Shown: positions 43,463 through 50,708 of the stretch, in pieces | How positions within the stretch are numbered: position 1 is the stretch's first letter | Layout: every line of letters starts with the position of its first letter | DNA from: Streptomyces sp. MUM 203J | Lineage (GTDB): Bacteria > Actinomycetota > Actinomycetes > Streptomycetales > Streptomycetaceae | Reading direction: 5' to 3' | Length of the DNA stretch: 51,883 nucleotides | Assembly: GCF_022414595.1 (NCBI RefSeq) | Contig: NZ_JADWYO010000042.1 | Span: 1 to 51,883, forward strand | Position numbers and translations under genes: made by a program | The notes under the pieces: model-generated | Told to the model about the DNA's origin: nothing | Seen by the model: the letters and a program-made list of their open reading frames with translations, nothing else | Databases searched by the model: none

Positions 43463-45169
43463 TCAGTCCTGGTCCCGGCGGTCCAGGACGGCGCGGGGGC
43501 TGCCCGCCGCCTTGTCGTCGGAGGTGTAGTGAAGCTTGCCGTCCTTGAGGCGCAGGGTGACGGTGTGGGTGCCCCCGGTGCAGGGGCCGCCGCTCTTCTC
43601 GCCGGGGGAGCTCTCGGTCACGAGGGTGTCGTCGGTGGCGCTGCGCAGGGCGAGGACGTCCTGACAGATGTGGCGGCCCAGTTGGTCCCACTGGTCGACC
43701 GTGCCGATGCGCTCCTTGAGCTTCCCGTCCTTGACGACGACCTCGAAGGTGCCGCCGGAGAACTCGCCGAGGACCGGGTGCTCGACCGTGACCGCACCCT
43801 TCCACGTGCCGACGAACGCCTGCGGCACCGCGGATGCGGTGGTGCCGTCCGCCACCGGGGCGGAGGCGCTGGTGCTCGCCGTGGTGCCGGGCGCCTCCCC
43901 CGCCACGTCCCGGTGCTCCCCGCTGCCCGGCAGCAGGTCGAAGAGCACGGCCGCGCCCACCGTGGCGGCGGCCACCGCGCCCGCCACCGCGAGGGCGAGC
44001 GTGCAGCTGACCCGACGGCCGCCCCTGGGGCCGGCGGGCTCGCTGGCGGCGGAGACGGAGACGGACACCGGGGCGCGGGGCGGCGGCACCGCGTCCATGG
44101 TCGGCAGCTGCGCGACGGGCGGGCCGAAGCCGCCGGAGGCGGTCGGGCTCCGTTCCGCCCCGGGTGCGACGGCCGGGCTGCTGAAGGGCACGGGACCGGA
44201 CGCGGGCCCCGGGCCGGGCGCGGGCGAGGCCGCAGGCTCATCCCCCGCAACCGGACTCGCCGCCTCCAGGTCCAGCAGCCGGACCACCGCCCGGCTGACG
44301 TCCTCGACGACGCCCGGCGGCAGCCACCCGCCCGCCGCCGACGCCGCCGCCCCGCCCGGCGCGAGCGCCCGCGCCAGTTCCCCGGGGGCGGGCCTGGCCT
44401 CCGGGTCCTTGGCCAGGCACGCGGCCACCAGCTCCCGCAGCTCCCCGGCCAGCTCCGGCGCCAGGTCGGGCTCTTCGTGGACGACCTTGTACAGCAGCGC
44501 CGCCGACGAGTCCCCTGAGAAGGGTTCCCGGCCGGTCGCCGCGAAGGCCAGGACCGCGCCCAGCGAGAAGACGTCGGTCGCCCCGCCGATCCCGGCCCCG
44601 CCCGCCTTGCCGAGGATCTGCTCGGGCGACATGTAGCCGGGTGAGCCGACCGACACCCCCGTGGAGGTGAGCGACGCGGTGCCGTCCGTGGCCCGCGCGA
44701 TGCCGAAGTCGATGAGCCGCGGCCCGTCCAGCGCGAGCAGCACGTTGGACGGCTTGACGTCCCGGTGGACGAGCCCGAGGCCGTGCACGGCGGCCAGTGC
44801 CTCCGCCAGACCCGCGCCGAGGACCCGTACCGACCGCTCCGGCAGGGGCCCGTGCGCGGCGACGGCCCGGGACAGCGGGGGCCCGGCCACGTACCCGGTC
44901 GCGACCCACGGGACGGGCGCCTCGGGGTCGGCGTCCAGCACGGGCGCGGTCCACTCGGCGCCGACCCGCCGGGCCGACGCCACCTCGCGCCGGAACCGCT
45001 CCCGGAACTCCTCGTCGAGCGCGAAGTGCGGATGGACGACCTTGACGGCGACGGTCCGCCCGCCCGCGCTGCGGGCGAGGTAGACCCGGCCCATGCCTCC
45101 CGCGCCCAGCCTGCCGAGCAGCCGGTAGGAGCCGATCGCCCGTGGTTCGTCCGCGTCCAACGGCTGCAT
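43463..45169 (-). CDS. Transmembrane Ser/Thr protein kinase (PknB type)
   Basis: 568 residues. Kinase domain about 15-270: Gly loop LGAGGMGRVYLA, Lys in VAVKVVHPHF, HRDVKPSNVLL, DFG (LIDFGIARA) and the activation-segment end SPGYMSPEQ, so it should be active. A Pro/Ala/Ser linker follows to about 390, a membrane helix (CTLALAVAGAVAAATVGAAVLF) near 395-416, then an external domain of about 120 residues beginning FVGTWKGAVTVEHPVLGEFSGG, lipocalin-like in pattern with two cysteines (HICQD and GPCTGG). No PASTA repeats. ATG at 45169, with GGAG 9 nt upstream. Divergent from the lipoprotein esterase, which shares its promoter region. Confidence 0.93.
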   Translation of the reverse strand: MQPLDADEPRAIGSYRLLGRLGAGGMGRVYLARSAGGRTVAVKVVHPHFALDEEFRERFRREVASARRVGAEWTAPVLDADPEAPVPWVATGYVAGPPLSRAVAAHGPLPERSVRVLGAGLAEALAAVHGLGLVHRDVKPSNVLLALDGPRLIDFGIARATDGTASLTSTGVSVGSPGYMSPEQILGKAGGAGIGGATDVFSLGAVLAFAATGREPFSGDSSAALLYKVVHEEPDLAPELAGELRELVAACLAKDPEARPAPGELARALAPGGAAASAAGGWLPPGVVEDVSRAVVRLLDLEAASPVAGDEPAASPAPGPGPASGPVPFSSPAVAPGAERSPTASGGFGPPVAQLPTMDAVPPPRAPVSVSVSAASEPAGPRGGRRVSCTLALAVAGAVAAATVGAAVLFDLLPGSGEHRDVAGEAPGTTASTSASAPVADGTTASAVPQAFVGTWKGAVTVEHPVLGEFSGGTFEVVVKDGKLKERIGTVDQWDQLGRHICQDVLALRSATDDTLVTESSPGEKSGGPCTGGTHTVTLRLKDGKLHYTSDDKAAGSPRAVLDRRDQD

Positions 45170-45359
45170 GGCCACTGCTCCCCCGAATCCGTGCGCGTAC
45201 CACCGCAGATACCGACAGCAGCGTAAGGGCCGCCAGAAGCGCGCCCCCGTCGATTCCCCCCGTCCCGGCGGCCAACCCGACCGGGCATTCCGTCATCTAT
45301 CTGGCCGTAATCGACCACGCCCCCGCCCCAGGTCTCCCTCCAAGCCCCGGAGTACTCCC

Positions 45360-46409
45360 ATGAAACGACCGCTGAAGGCACTCGTGGCCGCCGCCGCTCT
45401 CGGTTCGCTCGCGCTGGCCACGGGCTGTTCGGGCGAACCCGTCTCCTTCGACACCCCGCGCGCGCAGAACCAGTCGGCCGGCCCGGCCGGGGACGAGGGG
45501 AAGGCGGCGGCCGGTGCCCGGCCGCGGGAGGCCGCGGGCGGGGCCAGGACCCTCATGCCCACCGGCCCCAAGGCGGAGTTCACCGCCGCCAACACGGTCG
45601 ACGACGGCACGAAGATCGCCGTGGCCACGCTCAAGGGCAGGAAGTCCGGCTTCACGGGCAAGGTGTGGGTGTGGGCGCCGCAGCAGTATTTCGACCCGCA
45701 GTACGCGAACAGCGGCTTCCCGGTGCTGATCGCGCTGCCCGGCGGCAACGGCTATCCGAAGAATTACTGGATGGGCACCGACCTGAAGCTGCAGAGCAGC
45801 ATCAGCAAGTGGTCCAGGGAGGGCAAGAGCCTTCCGTTCATCGTCGTGATGCCGGTCCTCAACCCGGACGACAAGTACTACTACGACGGCAGCGACATCC
45901 CGGGGCAGCAGAAGATGGGCACCTGGATGACAGAGGACGTTCCCGATTTCGTCAGGGCGAATTTCCGTACGTTCGCGTCCCGCGACGGCTGGGCGTTCAT
46001 GGGGTCGTCGTCGGGCGCCTTCGTCGGGCTGAAGTCCGTTCTCCAGCACCCGGACCGGTTCAAGGCGGTCATCGCGTCCGGCCCGGACACGGTGCCGGAC
46101 TCCCCGCTGTGGTCGGGCCACGAGGCGGAAAGGCAGGCGAACAACCCGGAAAAGCTGGCCGAGGCCCTGTCGAAGCAGCCGGCCGGTCCGGCCAGGGACG
46201 TCTACCTCGCGTTCCAGATCGGTACGAACGAGTCCGGCCTCGGCAACCTCCGCTCCTTCATGAAGAAGTACGGCAAGGGACCGGTGAAGACCCGGCTGGA
46301 GGTCATCCGGGACGGCGACCACAACGCCAGGACGTATGTGAAGGGCATGGAGGACGGCTCGATCCAGTGGATCAGCGAGCACATGCAGGCCCCGGTCCCG
46401 TCGTCGTGA
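45360..46409 (+). CDS. Lipoprotein alpha/beta-hydrolase, esterase D/antigen 85-like
   Basis: 349 residues. Signal peptide with lipobox LALATGC, lipidated Cys23, followed by a disordered Ala/Gly linker to about 70. The hydrolase domain has GFPVLIALPGGNGYPKNYWMG, an oxyanion-type loop, the nucleophile elbow FMGSSSGAFVGLK (GxSxG) and the catalytic His in RDGDHNARTY. The fold resembles mycolyltransferase/feruloyl-esterase relatives of peptidase family S9. It is anchored on the outer face of the membrane. Substrate unknown. ATG with GGAG; a longer upstream frame reads into the kinase promoter. The 190-bp gap to the kinase gene contains no clear promoter hexamers. Confidence 0.87.
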   Translation: MKRPLKALVAAAALGSLALATGCSGEPVSFDTPRAQNQSAGPAGDEGKAAAGARPREAAGGARTLMPTGPKAEFTAANTVDDGTKIAVATLKGRKSGFTGKVWVWAPQQYFDPQYANSGFPVLIALPGGNGYPKNYWMGTDLKLQSSISKWSREGKSLPFIVVMPVLNPDDKYYYDGSDIPGQQKMGTWMTEDVPDFVRANFRTFASRDGWAFMGSSSGAFVGLKSVLQHPDRFKAVIASGPDTVPDSPLWSGHEAERQANNPEKLAEALSKQPAGPARDVYLAFQIGTNESGLGNLRSFMKKYGKGPVKTRLEVIRDGDHNARTYVKGMEDGSIQWISEHMQAPVPSS

Positions 46410-46418
46410 GCCGCGCCC

Positions 46419-47288
46419 TCAGGCCCCCCGGCCTCCGAGCAGCTCGACCCGCACATCCGCGGGAAACCCGGTCGTGGGCCCGATCCGGCGGGCGAACTCC
46501 CGCACACCCGCGAGCTGTTCGGCCCCGAACCGGAAGTCGAGGGTGGTGAAGTAGCGCTCCAGCAGGCCCGCGTCGAAGGTCTCCCAGCGCGCGGCCTGCT
46601 CGGCGACCTTGCCGACCTCCTCCAGCGACACGTCCCGGGACTCCAGAAACGCCCGGTGCACGTCCCGCACGACTCCGGGGGCGGCGGCCAGATAGTCCCT
46701 CCGCACCGCCCACACGGCGAACACGAACGGCAGCCCGGTCCACTCCTTCCACATCGAGCCCAGGTCGTGGACCTGGAGCCCGAGGCGGGGCGCGTCGTGC
46801 AGCGAGGCCCGCAGCGCGGCGTCCCCGATGAGCACCGCCGCGTCCGCCTCCTGCATCATCACCCCCAGGTCGGGCGGGCAGGTGTAGTAGTCGGGTGCGA
46901 CTCCGTACCGCTCCGCGAGCAGCAGCCGCGCGAGCCGTACGGACGTGCGGGAGGTGGAGCCGAGCGCGACGCGGGCGCCGTCCAGCTCGGCCAGGGGCCG
47001 CTGGGAGACGATCACGCAGGACATGACAGGCCCGTCGCAGCCGACGGCGAGGTCGGGGAAGGCGACCAGCTCACCGGCGTGCCGGAGGTACTCGACCAGC
47101 GTGATCGGCCCGATGTCGAGCCCCCCGCCGACGAGCTGCTCGCTGAGCCGCTCGGGCGTGTCCTTGCTGAGGTCGAGATCCAGCAGGGTCCCGGTACGGG
47201 CGAGCCCCCAGTAGAGGGGCAGGCAGTTCAGGAACTGAATGTGACCGACGCGGGGCCGGGTCCGCCGAGAGCTGTGCACTGTGTCCAC
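46419..47288 (-). CDS. mqnA: Chorismate dehydratase
   Basis: 289 residues. First dedicated step of the futalosine pathway: chorismate to 3-enolpyruvylbenzoate. The fold is periplasmic-binding-protein-like; family blocks are RVGHIQFLNCLPLYWGL, LDIGPITLVEYLRH, ALGSTSRTSVRLARLLLAERYG, AVLIGDAALRA and WTGLPFVFAVWAVRR. The GTG at 47288 has no ribosome site, but TAGCCT ends 6 nt before it, so the transcript is probably leaderless. Convergent with the esterase, 9 bp between stops. Confidence 0.94.
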   Translation of the reverse strand: MDTVHSSRRTRPRVGHIQFLNCLPLYWGLARTGTLLDLDLSKDTPERLSEQLVGGGLDIGPITLVEYLRHAGELVAFPDLAVGCDGPVMSCVIVSQRPLAELDGARVALGSTSRTSVRLARLLLAERYGVAPDYYTCPPDLGVMMQEADAAVLIGDAALRASLHDAPRLGLQVHDLGSMWKEWTGLPFVFAVWAVRRDYLAAAPGVVRDVHRAFLESRDVSLEEVGKVAEQAARWETFDAGLLERYFTTLDFRFGAEQLAGVREFARRIGPTTGFPADVRVELLGGRGA

Positions 47289-47294
47289 ACTGGG

Positions 47295-47300
47295 AGGCTA
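47295..47300 (-). promoter_or_regulatory. -10 element (TAGCCT) of a leaderless mqnA transcript
   Basis: On the minus strand TAGCCT is followed by 6 nt and then GTG, placing the transcription start on the first base of the start codon. No recognisable -35. Confidence 0.55.
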
Positions 47301-47437
47301 GACCGGCCGGGATGTCCCCGTCCCACAGGGTGGCCGCCCCCGCGCGTTCCCTTACTCACCCCTCCCTCCGTTCAAACATCCGGGTGACGTCCTGAAGGGG
47401 TGATCTTTCCCTCTACCGCAGTCCGTACGCTGCGTGC

Positions 47438-47443
47438 TAGGCT
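47438..47443 (+). promoter_or_regulatory. -10 element (TAGGCT) of the cold-shock gene
   Basis: TAGGCT fits TANNNT and would start a leader of about 124 nt, typical for cold-shock genes. The 47289-47573 interval otherwise holds the hairpin below and no gene. Confidence 0.4.
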
Positions 47444-47480
47444 CAACGCAAGTTGCAGTTTGGTTTCCCTTGCAGTACAG

Positions 47481-47513
47481 AGCCTGCGGAGCATGTGACC
47501 GCAGGCTTTTGTA
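47481..47513 (+). terminator. U-tailed hairpin in the cold-shock leader (attenuator or sRNA end)
   Basis: AGCCTGCGG (47481-47489) pairs with CCGCAGGCT (47499-47507) over 9 bp with a 9-nt loop, then TTTGTAGTTTT. A canonical Rho-independent signal, rare in this GC-rich genome, about 65 bp before the coding region. Confidence 0.65.
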
Positions 47514-47573
47514 GTTTTCAGACTTGTGTGCAGGTTCTGGAGCAGGGCGACCCTTTGGCCCAAGGAGGGCTTT

Positions 47574-47777
47574 ATGGCTACCGGAACCGTCAAGTGGTTC
47601 AACGCTGAAAAGGGCTTCGGCTTCATCGCCCAGGACGGCGGCGGCCCGGATGTCTTCGTCCACTACTCCGCGATCAACGCGTCTGGCTTCCGCTCCCTGG
47701 AGGAGAACCAGGTCGTGAACTTCGACGTCACGCAGGGCCCGAAGGGCCCGCAGGCGGAGAACGTCACCCCCGCCTGA
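47574..47777 (+). CDS. Cold-shock protein (CspA family)
   Basis: 67 residues, a single OB-fold cold-shock domain. RNA-binding motifs KGFGFI (RNP1) and DVFVHY (RNP2) are intact, with MATGTVKWFNAEKGFGFI as start. Acts as an RNA chaperone or transcription antiterminator. Strong AAGGAGG ribosome site 6 nt before ATG. The long leader with a terminator-like hairpin suggests control after initiation. Confidence 0.96.
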   Translation: MATGTVKWFNAEKGFGFIAQDGGGPDVFVHYSAINASGFRSLEENQVVNFDVTQGPKGPQAENVTPA

Positions 47778-47829
47778 CGTCTTTCTGACGTTCGACGGGC
47801 GACGATCGCCTTGACTTGAGCAGTACCAA

Positions 47830-47865
47830 GGAGCCCCGTTCCCGCGCATGCGGAAACGGGGCTCC
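47830..47865. terminator. Terminator after the cold-shock gene
   Basis: GGAGCCCCGTT (47830-47840) pairs perfectly with AACGGGGCTCC (47855-47865), and the inner CCGC/GCGG extends the stem, 50 bp after the stop. Confidence 0.85.
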
Positions 47866-47966
47866 TGCCTTGTCCCGGCCCGTCCGGCAGCACAGCCCCC
47901 GGCCCCGGGAAAGGGGGCGCGCCACGCTGCGGCCATCGGGCACAGCCGGGACGCCCCGGGGCACAG

Positions 47967-48863
47967 CTACCGCAGCGCCTCCACCAGCCCCGCGACCACC
48001 GGCACCGCCACCCCGTGCCGCCCGGCCGCCCGCACCACGGCCCCGCCGATCGCGTCCAGCTCCAGCGGCCGCCCGGCCTCGGCGTCCCGCTGCATGGACG
48101 ACTTGGCGGCGGCCGGAAACGCCTCGTACCGGCCCATGATCGCCTCCACGTCGGTGGGCACCCCCGCAGCGGCACCGACGGCCGCGACCTCGCGCACCGC
48201 GGCCCGCAGCTCGTCCCGCCGCAGACTCCGCACCTCACCGATGGTGAGCCCGTACCGCGTGGTCAGCAGCGCGAACGGCGCCAGCAGCGCGAGCTTGGAC
48301 CAGAGCGCGGCGCCCTCGTCGCCGGTGACCCGCGCCGTCACCCCGGCCGCGTCCAGCACTCCGGCCAGCCGCTCGAGCCGCCCCCGCAACGCGTCGGGCC
48401 CGGCCAGTTCGACATCGGTGAACGCCGTGCCGTGCTCGATCACCCCGGGTGCGACCCGGGTCGCCTCGACCCGGATGGCCCCGGCGGCGACCCGCCGGGA
48501 GCCGTACCGCTCCCGCAGGAACTCCAGGTGCTCGACCCCGTTCAGCAGGGGCACGACGAGGCTGCCGCCGCCGAGCACGTCCCCCGGTACCCGGCGCACC
48601 GCCTCCGCGAGGGAGGTCTCCTTCACGGCGACGATCACCAGGTCGACGCTCTCCTCCAGCCGCGTACCGGCCTCGACGGCGACCCGGAAGTCCCCGTGCT
48701 GCCCGCTCCGCACACGTATCCCCTGCTCACGCAGGGCACGCGCGGTGTCCTCGCCCGCCAGACACACGACCCGGTGCCCGGCCCGCGCCAGCAGTCCCGC
48801 CAGCAGCCCGCCGACCCCTCCGGGTCCCAGCACGGCGACGCTCAGGCGCTCGGTCTCCCCCAC
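47967..48863 (-). CDS. 2-dehydropantoate 2-reductase-family protein
   Basis: 298 residues. ApbA/PanE family: NADP-binding VAVLGPGGVGGLLAGLLARAG at the N-terminus, then VDLVIVAVKETSL, VVPLLNGVEHLEFL (Asn and Glu typical) and the C-terminal helical domain with LWSKLALLAPFALLTTRYG (Lys of the active site) and SSMQRDAEAGRPLELDAIGGAVV. Reduces ketopantoate in coenzyme A synthesis, or a related 2-oxoacid; several paralogues are usual in Streptomyces. Start uncertain between adjacent GTG codons at 48866 and 48863; the latter is 8 nt after GGGAG. Confidence 0.88.
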   Translation of the reverse strand: MGETERLSVAVLGPGGVGGLLAGLLARAGHRVVCLAGEDTARALREQGIRVRSGQHGDFRVAVEAGTRLEESVDLVIVAVKETSLAEAVRRVPGDVLGGGSLVVPLLNGVEHLEFLRERYGSRRVAAGAIRVEATRVAPGVIEHGTAFTDVELAGPDALRGRLERLAGVLDAAGVTARVTGDEGAALWSKLALLAPFALLTTRYGLTIGEVRSLRRDELRAAVREVAAVGAAAGVPTDVEAIMGRYEAFPAAAKSSMQRDAEAGRPLELDAIGGAVVRAAGRHGVAVPVVAGLVEALR

Positions 48864-48973
48864 CACACACGCTCCCTGTGTTCCTCTGTGTTCCCCTACG
48901 GACACGTGTCGCGACGATAAACCGTGATGATCACGACCCACCGGGGATGTGCCGGACCTCACGCGGCAAGCCG

Positions 48974-48979
48974 TACGCT
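48974..48979 (+). promoter_or_regulatory. -10 element (TACGCT) of a leaderless DUF1992 transcript
   Basis: TACGCT, then 6 nt, then ATG at 48986. There is no ribosome site between them. Confidence 0.55.
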
Positions 48980-48985
48980 GGATCC

Positions 48986-49399
48986 ATGACCGAGCGGAAA
49001 CCTCCCGGTATCACCTTCGAGTCATGGGTCGACAAGCAGATCCGCGAGGCCACGGAACGCGGCGAGTTCAAGGGCCTCGCGGGTTTCGGCCGCCCACTGC
49101 CCGACGACTCGGCGCCGTACGACGAACTGTGGTGGATCAAGGACAAGATGCACCGCGAGGGCCTGTCCTCCCTCCCGCCCGCGCTGGCCCTGCGCAAGGA
49201 GGCGGAGGACACGCTGGCCCGGATCGCCCGGGCAGCCTCCGAGCCCCAGGTCCGCCGCCTCGTCGCGGAGATCAACGAGAAGATCGCCGCGACCCTGCGC
49301 CGCCCACCGCCGGGCCCGCCGCTGAACCTGAAGCCGTTCGACGCGGACGAGGTCGTACGGGACTGGCGCGCCCGCCACGAAGGCGGGGCCCGCGGATAG
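48986..49399 (+). CDS. DUF1992 (DnaJ-homologue C28-type) protein
   Basis: 137 residues covering a single DUF1992 domain: FESWVDKQIREATERGEFKGLAGFGRPLPDD near the start and LRKEAEDTLARIARAASEPQVRRLVAEINEKIA as the long central helix. The GxGKPL-like segment (GFGRPLP) is the family mark. In eukaryotes the domain is fused to a J domain; bacterial copies stand alone and have no known function. Probably leaderless. Convergent with the FMN reductase gene. Confidence 0.88.
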   Translation: MTERKPPGITFESWVDKQIREATERGEFKGLAGFGRPLPDDSAPYDELWWIKDKMHREGLSSLPPALALRKEAEDTLARIARAASEPQVRRLVAEINEKIAATLRRPPPGPPLNLKPFDADEVVRDWRARHEGGARG

Positions 49400-49428
49400 C
49401 GGCCCGCATGGCCCCGCCGGGCGCCGCG

Positions 49429-49989
49429 TCAGGCGAAGAAGCTCTTCGCCTCGGCCAGCGCCTGGTGGTCCGACTGGACCTGGCCGGGCGCGCTGCCGTT
49501 GCCGAGCAGCAGCCCGCCCCACCGCATGTCCATGTACGCGGCGGTGTGGCGCAGCGCACCGGCCAGCGGGTCGGCCACGGTCCGGTCCTCCTCGGCCAGC
49601 GCCGTGACACCCCACAGGGTCTTGCCGCCCATGCGGTCCTTGAACGCGAGCTCGGGCGCCTCCAGCCACGCCGACCAGTGGTCGAGGTACAGCTTCGCGG
49701 GGGTGGAGAGGCTGTACCAGTACAGCGGCGAGGCGATCACGACGTCCGTCGCACCCAGGGTGGCGTCCAGCAGCCGCCGCGCGTTGCCCGCGGGCTCGGG
49801 GAAGCGGCCGTCACCCGTGTGCCGCAGGTCCTCGAAGTCGGGCAGCGGCAAATCGGTGAGCCGCACCCACTCCCGCCTCGACCCCTCGGGCAACTGCTCG
49901 GCCGCCCGCCGTGCGAGCTGTTCGGTGTTGCCGTCCGTACGCGTGCTCCCCAGGACGAAGAGAAAGGTCCGCTCCGCAGCAGCAGTCAT
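49429..49989 (-). CDS. NADPH-dependent FMN reductase/flavodoxin-fold protein
   Basis: 186 residues. Flavodoxin-like fold: FLFVLGSTRTDGNTEQLAR is the FMN-phosphate loop, and DVVIASPLYWYSLSTPAKLYLDHWS the second flavin-contact block. Likely reduces FMN or quinone/azo compounds. ATG at 49989 with GGGGAG 8 nt upstream; an in-frame GTG at 49998 overlaps that site. Divergent from the SMI1/KNR4 gene, with an inverted repeat CTTCG/CGAAG (50024-50039) between. Confidence 0.86.
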   Translation of the reverse strand: MTAAAERTFLFVLGSTRTDGNTEQLARRAAEQLPEGSRREWVRLTDLPLPDFEDLRHTGDGRFPEPAGNARRLLDATLGATDVVIASPLYWYSLSTPAKLYLDHWSAWLEAPELAFKDRMGGKTLWGVTALAEEDRTVADPLAGALRHTAAYMDMRWGGLLLGNGSAPGQVQSDHQALAEAKSFFA

Positions 49990-50075
49990 GCCGCACACTC
50001 CCCATTTGCAGGACGATCATCGACTTCGGTCGGTCGAAGATCCCAACTCCCCACCCTGCGCGTTCATTCCGTACA

Positions 50076-50081
50076 TACGAT
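50076..50081 (+). promoter_or_regulatory. -10 element (TACGAT) of a leaderless SMI1/KNR4 transcript
   Basis: TACGAT, 6 nt, then GTG at 50088; no Shine-Dalgarno is present. Confidence 0.55.
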
Positions 50082-50087
50082 CGACAT

Positions 50088-50663
50088 GTGAACGCCTCAG
50101 CTCCAGGCCCCCGCCCGCCCCTGTCCCCGCGCGAACTCCAGGCGGCGGAGGCCGCGCTGGGTGTCACCTTCCCGTCGGCCTACCGCGAGCACCTCCTCCA
50201 CGTCAGTGCGGGCGGCCATGGCCGGCGCGGGGGCGGCACCATGAAGCCGCTCCACCACGGCCCCGCAGGCTGGTGCTGGCAGGGCGACACGGACACGAAC
50301 CTGGCCCTGCTCGCCACTCCGTTCCCACATCCGGACTCGTACCGCGCGCAGGACGAGGCGCTCACCGACCGCGAACCGGAGGAGTCGGACTTCCCGGACC
50401 CGGCCGCCTTCCAGGTGGCCTGGCAGGCGTGGGACGACGAGTGCGGCGAGCTGGAGGACCACAAGACGGCGGGCGCGGTCCACCTGGTGGAGCACGGCCA
50501 CAACTTCCGCACCCTGTACGTGGTCACGGGCCCGTACCGGGACACGATGTGGTTCGACCGCCGCGTCACCAGCGACGACATCGTGCCGCTGCGCGGTCCC
50601 GACGGCCGCATCCCCACCTTCGCCCAGTGGTACGACTGGCCTGAGGGCTGGCACGGCTGGTAG
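50088..50663 (+). CDS. SMI1/KNR4-family protein
   Basis: 191 residues. The N-terminal SUKH-type signature is LSPRELQAAEAALGVTFPSAYREHLLHVSAGG, followed by a charged middle and the ending FAQWYDWPEGWHGW. SUKH proteins often act as immunity proteins to toxins, but solitary copies like this occur in Streptomyces with no toxin beside them, and none is visible here. Probably leaderless GTG start. Assignment rests on the N-terminal motif. Confidence 0.75.
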   Translation: MNASAPGPRPPLSPRELQAAEAALGVTFPSAYREHLLHVSAGGHGRRGGGTMKPLHHGPAGWCWQGDTDTNLALLATPFPHPDSYRAQDEALTDREPEESDFPDPAAFQVAWQAWDDECGELEDHKTAGAVHLVEHGHNFRTLYVVTGPYRDTMWFDRRVTSDDIVPLRGPDGRIPTFAQWYDWPEGWHGW

Positions 50664-50674
50664 CCGCCCGGCGG

Positions 50675-50689
50675 GGCACTGTCAGTGCC
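50675..50689. promoter_or_regulatory. Perfect 15-bp palindrome before the beta-clamp paralogue
   Basis: GGCACTG-T-CAGTGCC. It lies upstream of the TACCGT -10 (50696-50701), at about -34 to -20 relative to a leaderless start, the usual place for a repressor operator. It does not fit the LexA box. Confidence 0.5.
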
Positions 50690-50695
50690 GGGGGC

Positions 50696-50701
50696 TACCG
50701 T
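50696..50701 (+). promoter_or_regulatory. -10 element (TACCGT) of the beta-clamp paralogue
   Basis: TACCGT, 7 nt, then ATG at 50709, again without a ribosome site. Confidence 0.45.
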
Positions 50702-50708
50702 CCGGCCC

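Noticed and set aside
50088..50663. Toxin-immunity cassette based on the SMI1/KNR4 protein
   Set aside because: No polymorphic toxin, secretion gene or other immunity gene lies nearby.
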